This document shows, one piece after another, positions 1 to 8,880 of a DNA stretch of 64,000 nucleotides (positions are counted from its first letter, which is position 1; each line of letters opens with the position of its first letter). This DNA is from Lutibacter sp. HS1-25 (GTDB taxonomy: Bacteria; Bacteroidota; Bacteroidia; Flavobacteriales; Flavobacteriaceae). The stretch covers positions 1 to 64,000 of the forward strand of contig NZ_RHLN01000135.1 of assembly GCF_004121075.1 (NCBI RefSeq), read 5' to 3'. The notes below the pieces were generated by a model. It searched no databases. It worked only from the letters and a program-made list of their open reading frames with translations, and was not told where the DNA came from. The translations under genes and the position numbers were made by a program.

Positions 1-1
1 T

Positions 2-205
2 TATCAAGTAACTGTTGTTGCTGATCCAGTTATAGATACCCAGCCAATAGCATCACAAGAACTATGTCAGAATGTAACTCCAACAATTTTAGAAGTAACC
101 ACATCAGGTGGTGTAGGGACAGATTATTTATATCAATGGTATGCAACCAACACAAATTCTAATACTGGAGGGACACCAATATCAGGTGCAACCAATGCAA
201 CTTAG
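2..205 (+). pseudogene. Upstream in-frame piece of the SprB-type adhesin, ended by a TAG stop
   Basis: The window opens inside an open frame that is continuous with the adhesin reading frame downstream. It translates to an Ig-like repeat containing the motif DYLYQWYATN and ending GATNAT-stop. The next repeat downstream has the same layout (YQWYENS, then GANTASYDPP), so the TAG at 203-205 falls where a tyrosine codon is expected. One base change, TAT or TAC to TAG, would explain it. The piece is 5'-truncated by the window edge. Either the adhesin gene is broken by a nonsense mutation or this is a base-call error; the sequence alone cannot decide. Confidence 0.7.
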
Positions 206-232
206 ACACCACCAACTGCAACTGTTGGAACT

Positions 233-3130
233 ATGTATTATTATGTGGAGGTGAGTCAGCCTGCTTCAGGATGTAGCACTGTTAGTGATACTGCCGCAGT
301 TATTGTAAATGCAGCACCAACCATTACTTCTCAACCTGTATCAAGTATTATTTGTGAAGGTGGAACAGCGACTCAATTGGCTGTAAGTTATACGAATGGT
401 GTGGGTACACCAACTTATCAATGGTATGAAAACAGTGTAGATACTACTACTGGCGGAACAGCTATCACTGGAGCTAACACGGCTTCATATGACCCGCCAA
501 CTGATACAGTAGGGACTATTTATTATTATGTGATTATTGAATTTCCTTCGGGAGGTTGTTCCGATTTAGTTTCAAATATTGTTTCTGTTGAAGTTAGTCC
601 AGTGCCCTATATTTCTTCAGGGAGTATTACTATTTGTAGTGGCAATTCCTTTAATTATGACCCTTCTTTAATTTCAGGCAATATTGTTCCTACAGGTACT
701 ATGTACACTTGGTCATTACCAGTAATAACTCCTACAGGATCTATTACAGGTGCAAGTGAAGAATTGATCCCTCAAAGTATCATTAGTCAGACATTGCTAA
801 ATAATATTGATGTTCCTGCAACCGCAATATATACCGTTACACCACAGTCTGGAAATTGTCTGGGAACTAGTTTTGATGTTACAGTTACTGTTAACCCTGC
901 TATTTCGGCAAATGTAATTGTTAAAAATAATTCTTGTTTTGGTTCAGACAATGCTTCATTAGAAGCTACTATAAGTGGAGGAATTCCTTTTGGTTCAGGA
1001 GTACCTTATCAAATTACTTGGAGTGGTCCAAACGGTTTTTCATCAACATCTTCAAACATTTATAATTTAGAACCAGGAATATATACTTTAGAAGTAAATG
1101 ACGCAGGAGGTTGTCCTTTCTCACAAGATTATTTAATTACAGAACCAGATGAATTATTGATAACAGCTGATAGCGAAAAAAATATTTCTTGCTATAATGG
1201 AAGTGATGGTGAAATACGTATAACAACAAATGGAGGTACCGCACCATTTATTTATAATTGGACAACAACTGATGGTTCAGGAATTGTTCAAGGAGTTGAA
1301 GACCAAACTGCATTAGGAGCAGGAACGTATCATATAGTTATTACTGATGCAAACGGATGTATTATTTCAGAAACGTTTACTTTGACAGAACCTAGCCCAT
1401 TAGCTACTAATGTTATTTCTTCAACAAATATTTTGTGTTTTGGAGATAGTACAGGTGCTATTGAAATAGCGGTTTTTGGAGGTACACCCTTTGAAATTTC
1501 ACCAGGTATTTATCAATATCAATACAATTGGGTTGGACCAAACGGATTTACAAGTAATTCACAAAACATTTCAAACTTAATTGCAGGTACTTATTTAGTT
1601 ACTGTTACAGATGCTCTAGGGTGTACACAGGAAACAAGTGTTACTTTAACACAGCCAACAGAAATAATTATTGATGTTACAAAAACCGATGTTACGTGTT
1701 ATGGTGCAAATGATGGTAGTATTCAAATAGCACTTCAAGGAGGTGTTGCACCTTATATGATTAGTTGGAGTAATTTAGGAAATGGACTTACTCAAAATAA
1801 TCTTTCCGCAGGAATTTATACGGTTAAAGTTGAAGATCAGAATGGTTGTGAAAAAGTTGAAACGATTGAAATTACACAGCCTATATTTTATATAGATCCA
1901 TTGGTTACTCAAATATCTTGTTTTGGCGAAAATGATGGTTCTATTGATTTAAATATTGTAGGCGGTATTTCTCCGCTAACAATTAAATGGGATGATGATA
2001 GCAGTGCAGGTATTCAAAGAAACAATCTTACAGCAGGGACTTATACTGTTTTATTAACCGATAGTGATACGTATCAATGTCCTATAACAGCAAGTTTTAC
2101 CATTATTGAACCTTTACAAATTTCATTGAATGGCATTGTAGAAGATGCAACAGATTGTACCATTGTAAATAGTGGTAGCATAGATTTGCAAGTTGTTGGT
2201 GGAACTTTACCGTATCGTTTTAACTGGAGTAATGGTGCAACAACTAAAGATTTAACGAATATTCCTCCTGGTAATTACTTGGTAACAGTTACAGATGCTC
2301 ACGCGTGTTCAGAAACTAAGCAGTTTAATGTTATACGACAAGAACCTTTAGCAATTGCTCTTACAGAAAACGTTAAAGCAGCCTGTGAACTGAAAGAAAT
2401 AAGTCAGGAAACGATCGCTATGGGTTCTGGTGGTTTTCCTCCATATACATTTAATTGGTCTGGGGGTGTTATCTCTGGCTCTAATAATGAAATAATGACA
2501 ACAGATCAAAGAGGTACTTATAGCGTAGAAATAACAGATTCACAAGGCTGTAGTTATAAAGAAAACTTTACCGTAAACATACCTTATATTGGAAATCAAT
2601 CATTTGACTATACCTCTTTTGGAATTGAAAAATATCAAACATTATCAATTGATGATCCAATACAATTTACAAATAAATCAACTGGGGATTATGTTTCAAT
2701 TCGTTGGGATTTTGGTGATGGATCTCTAATTGTATATGAAGAAAATCCAATACATACTTATACTTATGAAGATGAATTTGTGGTTACTCAAACTGTTGAG
2801 TACGCAGTTGGATGTACCTATTCATATAGCAGAACATTAGCAATCACAAAAGGTTATGAATTAATTAATCCGACAGGTTTTACACCAAATAATGACGGTA
2901 TTAATGATGTAATTAGACCAAAGTATAAAGGTTTAATAGCTATTGAAATGAGTATTTATGATACTTGGGGTTCATTAATTTATTCGGAAGAAGGATTAGC
3001 ATTAAAAGGTTGGGATGGATTGCTTAAAGGTACTGAAGCTGAAAATGGAAATTATATAATGGTTGTTAAAGGTACGTCATTTTATGGCAAAGAGATTCAA
3101 GAAACAACACCAATAACATTGCTTAAATAA
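233..3130 (+). CDS. T9SS type B sorted SprB-repeat adhesin (C-terminal part)
   Basis: Surface adhesin-like protein of the SprB kind, expected to be exported by the type IX secretion system and tethered to or released from the cell surface. Visible order over 965 residues: Ig/PKD-like modules (about 1-220), seven SprB repeats of about 75-85 residues (about 225-785; each has a C-x-G-x-x-D/N-G-S-type start, GG..PY.. W-S-N/G and aGtY.V.VtDa.GC), a PKD domain with WDFGDGS (about 790-875), and a gliding-motility-associated C-terminal sorting domain beginning PTGFTPNNDGIND (about 878-965). There is no signal peptide, because the ATG at 233 is only the first start after an in-frame TAG at 203-205; the true gene begins left of the window. 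The next gene, 6 bases on, encodes a PorP/SprF-like protein, the usual partner for this class. Confidence 0.85.
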   Translation: MYYYVEVSQPASGCSTVSDTAAVIVNAAPTITSQPVSSIICEGGTATQLAVSYTNGVGTPTYQWYENSVDTTTGGTAITGANTASYDPPTDTVGTIYYYVIIEFPSGGCSDLVSNIVSVEVSPVPYISSGSITICSGNSFNYDPSLISGNIVPTGTMYTWSLPVITPTGSITGASEELIPQSIISQTLLNNIDVPATAIYTVTPQSGNCLGTSFDVTVTVNPAISANVIVKNNSCFGSDNASLEATISGGIPFGSGVPYQITWSGPNGFSSTSSNIYNLEPGIYTLEVNDAGGCPFSQDYLITEPDELLITADSEKNISCYNGSDGEIRITTNGGTAPFIYNWTTTDGSGIVQGVEDQTALGAGTYHIVITDANGCIISETFTLTEPSPLATNVISSTNILCFGDSTGAIEIAVFGGTPFEISPGIYQYQYNWVGPNGFTSNSQNISNLIAGTYLVTVTDALGCTQETSVTLTQPTEIIIDVTKTDVTCYGANDGSIQIALQGGVAPYMISWSNLGNGLTQNNLSAGIYTVKVEDQNGCEKVETIEITQPIFYIDPLVTQISCFGENDGSIDLNIVGGISPLTIKWDDDSSAGIQRNNLTAGTYTVLLTDSDTYQCPITASFTIIEPLQISLNGIVEDATDCTIVNSGSIDLQVVGGTLPYRFNWSNGATTKDLTNIPPGNYLVTVTDAHACSETKQFNVIRQEPLAIALTENVKAACELKEISQETIAMGSGGFPPYTFNWSGGVISGSNNEIMTTDQRGTYSVEITDSQGCSYKENFTVNIPYIGNQSFDYTSFGIEKYQTLSIDDPIQFTNKSTGDYVSIRWDFGDGSLIVYEENPIHTYTYEDEFVVTQTVEYAVGCTYSYSRTLAITKGYELINPTGFTPNNDGINDVIRPKYKGLIAIEMSIYDTWGSLIYSEEGLALKGWDGLLKGTEAENGNYIMVVKGTSFYGKEIQETTPITLLK

Positions 3131-3136
3131 GATTTT

Positions 3137-4132
3137 ATGAAATATATTTTAATACTAGCACTATTTGTTTTTGGAGAAATTTATGCTCAAGATCCAATTT
3201 TTACACAAACATTTTTGGTGCCTGAAACAATTAACACTTCATTTACAGGTGCGCTAAGAAGCACTAAATTAGGTGTAATACATCGTTCACAATGGACTCA
3301 TTTTGGGGTTGAAGTTAATACGAATTTTCTTTATGTAGATACTTGGTTTGAAGGTGTAAAAAGTGGTTTAGGTGTAACGTTTTTAAACCATACAGAAAGT
3401 AAATCAAAATACAACTTTAATCAAATAAATTTAAACTATGCACTGGCAATTCAATTAAATGAAGATTGGTTTGTAAGGCCAAGTGTTTCTGTGGGTTTTG
3501 GGTTTAAAGATTTTGGTTTTCAAAATCTTTTATTGGAAGATCAAATTAATATAAATACAGGATTTATAAATCCTGTTACAAATGATCCCATTGCTTTAAA
3601 TGAAACCAGAACGTTTTTTGACTTTAGTTCTTCATTGTTATTTAATAATGAAAACTCTTGGGTCGGACTTACAGTTCGTCATTTAAATAGACCAAATATA
3701 TCTATGACACAAGATGGAAATACACCTTTAGATATATTTATTTCAGCACATGCAAATATAGAATTCCCACTTTATAGGTTTTCTAACAATAAATTCTCAG
3801 ATAAAAACAGTGTTTATTTTTTAACCAATTTTATGATGCAATCTAAATATAGCAGGCTTGATATTGGTAGTCAATATGTATTTGACAATAGGTTTTCACT
3901 AGGTTTTTTATTAGCTACAAATCCTTTAAAAACAGGTTTAAGTAATGATTTTTTAAGTTCATTTGATGTGTTTGGTGGGGTAAAATGGGAAGGTTTTAAA
4001 TTTGGTTATTCATACGATTTTAATACAAGTAAAATAGGTGCAACTGGTGGTATTCATGAATTTTCTGTTTCTTATGATTTTAGCTATAATATTCGCTTTT
4101 TAAACCGTTATAAATGTGTTAGATATTTTTAA
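3137..4132 (+). CDS. Type IX secretion system membrane protein, PorP/SprF family
   Basis: 331-residue outer-membrane beta-barrel protein of the PorP/SprF family. The signal peptide (MKYILILALFVFGEIYA) is followed at once by QDPIFTQ, the usual mature N-terminus of this family (QDPxFSQ), and the body alternates short hydrophobic beta-strand-like stretches. In Flavobacteriia such genes sit directly after a large T9SS substrate and are thought to help that specific adhesin to the surface, as SprF does for SprB. Here it begins 6 bases after the adhesin stop, so the two are almost surely one operon. If the upstream stop is real, this gene has lost its cargo. The exact subfamily (SprF or other paralogue) cannot be told from sequence inspection. 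Confidence 0.85.
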   Translation: MKYILILALFVFGEIYAQDPIFTQTFLVPETINTSFTGALRSTKLGVIHRSQWTHFGVEVNTNFLYVDTWFEGVKSGLGVTFLNHTESKSKYNFNQINLNYALAIQLNEDWFVRPSVSVGFGFKDFGFQNLLLEDQININTGFINPVTNDPIALNETRTFFDFSSSLLFNNENSWVGLTVRHLNRPNISMTQDGNTPLDIFISAHANIEFPLYRFSNNKFSDKNSVYFLTNFMMQSKYSRLDIGSQYVFDNRFSLGFLLATNPLKTGLSNDFLSSFDVFGGVKWEGFKFGYSYDFNTSKIGATGGIHEFSVSYDFSYNIRFLNRYKCVRYF

Positions 4133-4380
4133 TTTATTGAAATTTTATGAAATTAATAGTTAAAAATTAACACCTTTTGTATTTAAATATCATTATAAAG
4201 TTAGTACCCTTTATAACTACATTTTCGTTTATCTTTTATCTTGAAGTTTCAATGCTTAACTCTCTAGTCAAGCTAACGTTGGCGAAAAGAATAAAAAAGA
4301 CTATTTAAATCAAATTTTCTTTATTTATATAGCGTATATATTCTAATTGATTTAGGTTTACACAATATAAAATTTATGCT

Positions 4381-4388
4381 TAAATTTG
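4381..4388 (+). promoter_or_regulatory. Putative -7 promoter element TAAATTTG
   Basis: Matches the Bacteroidota sigma-A -7 consensus TAnnTTTG. It sits 10 bases before a 17-codon open frame and about 180 bases before ilvD. No convincing TTG -33 element is found at the usual 19-21 base spacing, so the call is tentative. Confidence 0.35.
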
Positions 4389-4398
4389 GAAACTTAAA

Positions 4399-4452
4399 AT
4401 GAAACTAAATCCTGCTAATACATTTACAGGCTTAAAAATGTTCGATTTTTAA
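4399..4452 (+). CDS. Possible 17-aa leader peptide upstream of ilvD
   Basis: ATG to TAA, encoding MKLNPANTFTGLKMFDF. It lies just after a TAnnTTTG element and inside an inverted-repeat structure, in the leader of ilvD. It is not rich in Leu, Ile or Val, so it is not a classical ilv attenuator peptide. Its 3' end overlaps repeat module B, which makes a chance ORF within a dispersed repeat quite possible. Kept as a low-confidence call. Confidence 0.2.
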   Translation: MKLNPANTFTGLKMFDF

Positions 4453-4567
4453 ATAATATAAAATTGAAAAAATGGGTTTCATTTTATAAAAACAACAATG
4501 TACACTGTATAAGAGTAATAGATTATTAAAAATAAAAAGAAAGTAATTACAATTTAGAGAAAATATT

Positions 4568-6259
4568 ATGAGAAGCGATGAAGTAAAAAAAGGACATCAA
4601 AGAACCCCACATAGATCATTATTTAGAGCAACAGGTTTGGTTGATGAAGATTTTGATAAACCATTTATAGGGGTTGCAAATTCTTTTATTGAAATTATTC
4701 CGGGACACTTCTTTTTAAACAGAGTGTCGAAGGTTATTAAAGAAGAAATTAAAGCAAATGGTTGTGTGCCTTTTGAATTCAATACCATTGGTGTTGATGA
4801 TGGTATTGCAATGGGACACGACGGAATGCTTTTTTCATTACCTTCAAGAGAAATTATTGCAAACTCTATTGAAACAGTTATGAATGCGCATAAATTAGAT
4901 GCAATGATCGCTATTCCAAACTGTGATAAAATTGTACCAGGTATGATTATGGGTGCATTAAGAGTTGATGTGCCAACTATATTTGTAAGTGGTGGACCAA
5001 TGAAAAAAGGTTATACAAAAGATGGTACACCTATTGATTTGGCAACTGCTTTTGAAGCTGTAGGTAAACACGAAGCAGGTGAAATGACAGATGAAGAGTT
5101 AAATGACATTGAGTGTAACGCTTGCCCTAGTGGTGGAAGTTGTTCTGGAATGTTTACTGCAAACTCTATGAATACGTTAATGGAAGCAATGGGAATTGCA
5201 TTGCCAGGAAACGGAACTATTTTAGCCTTAACAAAAGAACGTGAACAACTTTACCGACAAGCTGCGCGAAGAATTTGTGAGATTGCTAAAGACAAAGTTA
5301 AAACTGAAAAATTCAAACTTAGAAATATTTTGAATGAAAATGCTGTTAGAAACGCATTTGCTGTTGATATGGCTATGGGAGGAAGTTCTAACACCGTTTT
5401 ACATATGTTGGCTATTGCCAAAGAAGCTGATGTGAATTTTAATCTTGAAGATATCAATAGTATTTCAAAAAGAGTTTCTCATATCGCTAAAATTTCACCA
5501 AGTTTATCAACCGTACATATGGAAGATATCAATACTGCAGGTGGTGTAAATGCTGTAATGAAAGAAATGACTAAAAGGGGAGATGATGTGTTAATTGACA
5601 ATCTTACAATTACAGGAGAAACAGTTTTAGAAAAAATAAAAGATGCTTTTATAAAAGATACCAATATTATTCATACAATAGACAATCCATACTCAAAGGT
5701 AGGTGGTTTGGCTATTTTATACGGAAACTTGGCTGAAGAAGGCGCCGTTATTAAAACAGCTGGAATTACTGGTGAAAGAGTTTTTACAGGTACTGCTGTT
5801 TGTTTTGATGGACAACAAGAATGTATTGATGGTATTTTAGGTGGTAAAGTAAAAGCTGGTAACGTTGTTGTTATTAGATACGAAGGTCCAAAAGGAGGTC
5901 CAGGAATGCAAGAAATGTTAGCTCCAACTTCATTAATTATGGGAATGGGACTTGGTGATAAAGTAGCGTTAATAACTGATGGTAGATTTAGTGGTGCAAC
6001 CAGAGGTGCAAGTATTGGACACGTAAGTCCGGAAGCTGCTGAAGGTGGTATGATTGGATTGCTTAAAGATGGTGATGAAATTCATATTGATGTAGATCAA
6101 TATATTTTATCGGTAAATTTAAGCGATGATGAAATTGCTAAAAGAAAAGCGGCATTTGTTCCAATTAAAAAAGAATTAAATTCAAAATGGCTTAAACAAT
6201 ACAGAGCATTGGTAACAAATGCTAGTAACGGAGCTGTTTTAAAAACTGATTTATTTTAA
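4568..6259 (+). CDS. ilvD: Dihydroxy-acid dehydratase
   Basis: Converts 2,3-dihydroxy-isovalerate and 2,3-dihydroxy-3-methylvalerate to the 2-keto acids in valine/isoleucine synthesis; cytosolic Fe-S enzyme. 563 residues, full length for the shorter bacterial form. Cluster cysteines are visible at C119 (PNCDKIVPG) and within [10 protein letters not shown] (C183, C186, C192), followed by GMFTANSMN. The C-terminal [11 protein letters not shown] and [11 protein letters not shown] motifs are intact. The N-terminal PGH motif ([10 protein letters not shown]) replaces the PCNxH cysteine of plant-type [2Fe-2S] enzymes, as in the E. coli-type enzyme. In many Flavobacteriia ilvD is followed by ilvB, ilvN and ilvC; here a terminator follows directly and the next gene points the other way, so ilvD stands alone. 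Confidence 0.96.
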   Translation: MRSDEVKKGHQRTPHRSLFRATGLVDEDFDKPFIGVANSFIEIIPGHFFLNRVSKVIKEEIKANGCVPFEFNTIGVDDGIAMGHDGMLFSLPSREIIANSIETVMNAHKLDAMIAIPNCDKIVPGMIMGALRVDVPTIFVSGGPMKKGYTKDGTPIDLATAFEAVGKHEAGEMTDEELNDIECNACPSGGSCSGMFTANSMNTLMEAMGIALPGNGTILALTKEREQLYRQAARRICEIAKDKVKTEKFKLRNILNENAVRNAFAVDMAMGGSSNTVLHMLAIAKEADVNFNLEDINSISKRVSHIAKISPSLSTVHMEDINTAGGVNAVMKEMTKRGDDVLIDNLTITGETVLEKIKDAFIKDTNIIHTIDNPYSKVGGLAILYGNLAEEGAVIKTAGITGERVFTGTAVCFDGQQECIDGILGGKVKAGNVVVIRYEGPKGGPGMQEMLAPTSLIMGMGLGDKVALITDGRFSGATRGASIGHVSPEAAEGGMIGLLKDGDEIHIDVDQYILSVNLSDDEIAKRKAAFVPIKKELNSKWLKQYRALVTNASNGAVLKTDLF

Positions 6260-6278
6260 AAAATAGTCTTAAAGTTTA

Positions 6279-6322
6279 AAAATCCACAACCAAAGATAAA
6301 CGCTTTGATTGTGGATTTTTTA
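6279..6322 (+). terminator. Rho-independent-type terminator after ilvD
   Basis: 15-bp stem AATCCACAACCAAAG / CTTTGATTGTGGATT with one mismatch and a 7-base loop, ended by a run of T. It begins 20 bases after the ilvD stop. Confidence 0.75.
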
Positions 6323-6379
6323 TATAACACTATCTCGTAAAGGGTGTAATTTAAAAACATAGGATTGAATATTTGTATT

Positions 6380-8452
6380 TTAATCTAGCAAATCAGGAGT
6401 GTTAAGAATCAATTCTATTTTCTTTATAATTACAGTAATTTGGTTCATTTGATTTTCTATATTTCTAAAAAAGATACTAATATCTCTGTTTACCCAACTT
6501 TCAGAAATTACACGTGCGCCTAAACTAATTCTTAAAATAGCACTTTCTATCTCGTTGCTATACTTTACGTTAACAGCTTGTCCGATATGACATTTTTGAC
6601 TAGCAAGTCTAATAATTTCTAAAGGAGCATCTTTAAACTTATCCGATAAATCAGAATTCAACAAAATATAGAGCTTTTTTACATTGTTAACCGATAAAAC
6701 TTTGTTGTTTTGTAATATAAAAAAAGGAAAAATAGTACGTATACTTCTTAATCCAAACTCTTCACTATTATAAGTGTTTTTATTTGTTTCATTGCCGTAT
6801 ATAGGTTCTAAAAAAGAGGCTTCATTTATAGAATCTTCAACAAAATTACAAAACATCTCAATACCCATATTTCTATATAAAACAGGTGTTTTGTAATACC
6901 TATCCATTTCAACTATGGCTGCGTTCCAACGCATGTAAGAACCATAATTAAATCCGTCAGATAAGTTATCAGAGCATGACCAAGATGTAGGCCAATCAGA
7001 ATGGTTGTAATATTGAGTTAAGCCACTTGGCAATGTTTTTTTAACTGAACGGATTAACTTACTTACATTTTTAGGAAGAATTAAGGCTCCTGAATATGGA
7101 GGTCCGGTAAAGTATTTACTGCCAGTTATAGTTACAATATAGCCTTTATTTAAATAATTTTGTAAGTCTTTTGGGTCTAACCTAAGCTGAGAACCATCAA
7201 CAATAATTTGTATGGATAAATTCTTTAGTTTATTCAAACGTTTTATCATTTCGGCGCTAGGAGATTGATACCCTAATTTAGATTGATCCATTGTATGTAA
7301 TACCACATGTCTACCTAATTTATTGGTTTTTGAAATCGCTTCAAAAACCTCCTCATCCATTTGAGCGGCCGATTTTAAATCGCCATGTTCATTTTTAAAA
7401 GGAATTTCAATCAAATCAACATCTCTAAATCCTTCAATTTTATCACCTTTTTTAATAGGGAAATTTAGTGCAGTTGTATTTTCAAAATGACAGCCTTTTA
7501 ATGCTGAAGGCACACCGCTTCCGGTTTCATCTGAAGCCACCAAAACATGGGTAATTTCTTTATTAGAAGTGATTTGAGTAATCGCTGCAATTTGAAGTGA
7601 AGAATCAGTACCTGATGGTGAAAAAATAATTTCACTTTCATTATTTAATCTGAAAGTTTTTTTAAGATTGTTTTTTAGCAATTCAGAAAACTCGATGGTT
7701 GTATTTTTAAAACCATTTTTTAAGCTATTTTTAATCAAAATGCTTCTGGTTTTATCGGTCTTATCAAATGCAAAATTAGATACGCTAGTTGCTGTTGATG
7801 AGGCAAACGTAAAAGCTTCTGGTCTGGGGAATGGTCTACAACCATATTTGTTTAACAACTGAATTTCATCAATATTTAATCTAAGATCTCCACCAGACAT
7901 TAATAAATACTCAGTTGGTTTGGCAAGGTTTTCAACAATAGGTTTCCAAGACTCTTTAAATACATTGTTTGTTTTAATTAAGCCATGAAACTGTTGAAGT
8001 CCTTCATAATTTAATAGCGATTCAGTATCTAACTGTTCGTCTTTTTTTATCAAATTAAGTAAAAAGCAGTCAATAGGTTCTAATTTTTCTTTATCATCTT
8101 TAGGCAATAACTTATAAAATATTCGAGTTGCTTCAAGAGCCGAAATATCACATAAAACAGTATCCTTTTTGTCTTCATTTAGGGCTTTGTACCACAATTG
8201 CCATTCAATACCATATCTTAAATAAACCAAAGCTAAAACAGGTTGATTTAAAAATGAAGTTCCTATTATAATAGATTTATTTGGTACAATTTTAAATACA
8301 TTAGGCTGACTGGTAGATGTAATGATATTTATGTTGTTTATTTTTGGAACGGTATTGAATCTTTTTAAAACCCGAACCAAATAATTCACATTTTCTTTTT
8401 CAAATAAACTTGTTCTTTTATATTGGTCTTCAATAAGTAAATTTTTTGTCAT
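6380..8452 (-). CDS. Large PLP-dependent fold-type I (aminotransferase class V-like) enzyme, unknown function
   Basis: 690 residues. The middle carries the landmarks of a PLP fold-type I enzyme: SPSGTDSS (278-285, phosphate-binding turn), VDGSQLR with D419 (pyridine nitrogen contact) and TGSKYFTGPPYSG with K446 (expected Schiff-base lysine), resembling class V aminotransferases and cysteine desulfurases. The first 200 residues and the last 150 match nothing I recognise, and the protein is much longer than the usual 380-430-residue enzymes of this fold. No signal peptide or membrane segment is visible. It stands alone, with a terminator-separated ilvD on one side and about 430 bases of gene-free DNA upstream, so context gives no substrate. 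Alternatives are a lyase, a desulfurase-like or a decarboxylase-like enzyme; I would not choose. Confidence 0.75.
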   Translation of the reverse strand: MTKNLLIEDQYKRTSLFEKENVNYLVRVLKRFNTVPKINNINIITSTSQPNVFKIVPNKSIIIGTSFLNQPVLALVYLRYGIEWQLWYKALNEDKKDTVLCDISALEATRIFYKLLPKDDKEKLEPIDCFLLNLIKKDEQLDTESLLNYEGLQQFHGLIKTNNVFKESWKPIVENLAKPTEYLLMSGGDLRLNIDEIQLLNKYGCRPFPRPEAFTFASSTATSVSNFAFDKTDKTRSILIKNSLKNGFKNTTIEFSELLKNNLKKTFRLNNESEIIFSPSGTDSSLQIAAITQITSNKEITHVLVASDETGSGVPSALKGCHFENTTALNFPIKKGDKIEGFRDVDLIEIPFKNEHGDLKSAAQMDEEVFEAISKTNKLGRHVVLHTMDQSKLGYQSPSAEMIKRLNKLKNLSIQIIVDGSQLRLDPKDLQNYLNKGYIVTITGSKYFTGPPYSGALILPKNVSKLIRSVKKTLPSGLTQYYNHSDWPTSWSCSDNLSDGFNYGSYMRWNAAIVEMDRYYKTPVLYRNMGIEMFCNFVEDSINEASFLEPIYGNETNKNTYNSEEFGLRSIRTIFPFFILQNNKVLSVNNVKKLYILLNSDLSDKFKDAPLEIIRLASQKCHIGQAVNVKYSNEIESAILRISLGARVISESWVNRDISIFFRNIENQMNQITVIIKKIELILNTPDLLD

Positions 8453-8803
8453 ATGTTATAATTTAAAACGTTCTTTAGAACGATTTTTTTAGGAGAAATT
8501 TAATTCTCTAATAAATGAACCATCCATATTAACCACTCATTTACACTTTCAAATATAAAAAAATAGTTTTACATCAATTTAAGAAATTCTACTTAACATA
8601 GTAAGCTTTCAATTTAATTGTAGAAATCCTTTTGGCAATAAAATGTGATTATGATTTGGAGGCGAAATATAGCATGTTCTAAGGTATTTACGAAAGTTTT
8701 TGTTATTAAGTTATAACCTTTTAGTTTGTACCTATAAATTAGAGGTGTATTTATAATTTTTTGATGTTGTTTTTTTAATTAATTGGGTAAATTATGTTTT
8801 CCC
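8453..8803. other. AT-rich gene-free region upstream of the PLP enzyme
   Basis: No gene, RNA or known riboswitch is seen. A perfect hairpin CGTTC-TTTA-GAACG (8469-8482) lies 17 bases upstream of the divergent PLP-enzyme start and would be in its 5' leader. A second short inverted repeat GAGAA/TTCTC lies at about 8493-8508. The rest is low-complexity A/T. Confidence 0.5.
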
Positions 8804-8831
8804 CCGCTCCCGCGCGAATCCTTTCGCGTGG
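8804..8831 (+). repeat. Left REP-like inverted repeat of the RAYT element
   Basis: 28-base arm that is the exact reverse complement of 9449-9476. It contains a hairpin CGCGAA-TCCT-TTCGCG and a GC-rich foot CCGCTCCCG, strongly unlike the surrounding AT-rich DNA. Confidence 0.85.
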
Positions 8832-8880
8832 CTGTTCTAAATTAAAAATTGATTTTATTATATTTGATAAAAAATCAGCC

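Larger units (their letters stand above)
4366..4454 (+). repeat. Degenerate dispersed repeat, copy 1 (modules A and B)
   Basis: Module A, ATAAAATTTATGCTTA followed by AATTTGGA, lies at 4366-4389. Module B, a near-palindrome AAAAATGTTCGATTTTT, lies at 4434-4450. The same A-then-B order with 22 of 23 matching bases in A is found at 10296-10372, and module B alone at 9534-9557. The spacing differs (about 66 versus 52 bases from A start to B start), as expected for an old, drifting repeat. Confidence 0.5.
4133..4567. other. 435-bp gene-free leader region upstream of ilvD
   Basis: AT-rich spacer between the PorP/SprF-like gene and ilvD. It contains a TAAATTTG -7-like element (4381-4388), a 17-codon open frame (4399-4452), an 11-bp perfect inverted repeat (4395-4405 with 4476-4486), and two short motifs (4366-4389 and 4432-4454) that recur in the same order upstream of the Crp-like gene near 10296-10372. 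No T-box, tRNA or recognised riboswitch was seen. Confidence 0.6.
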
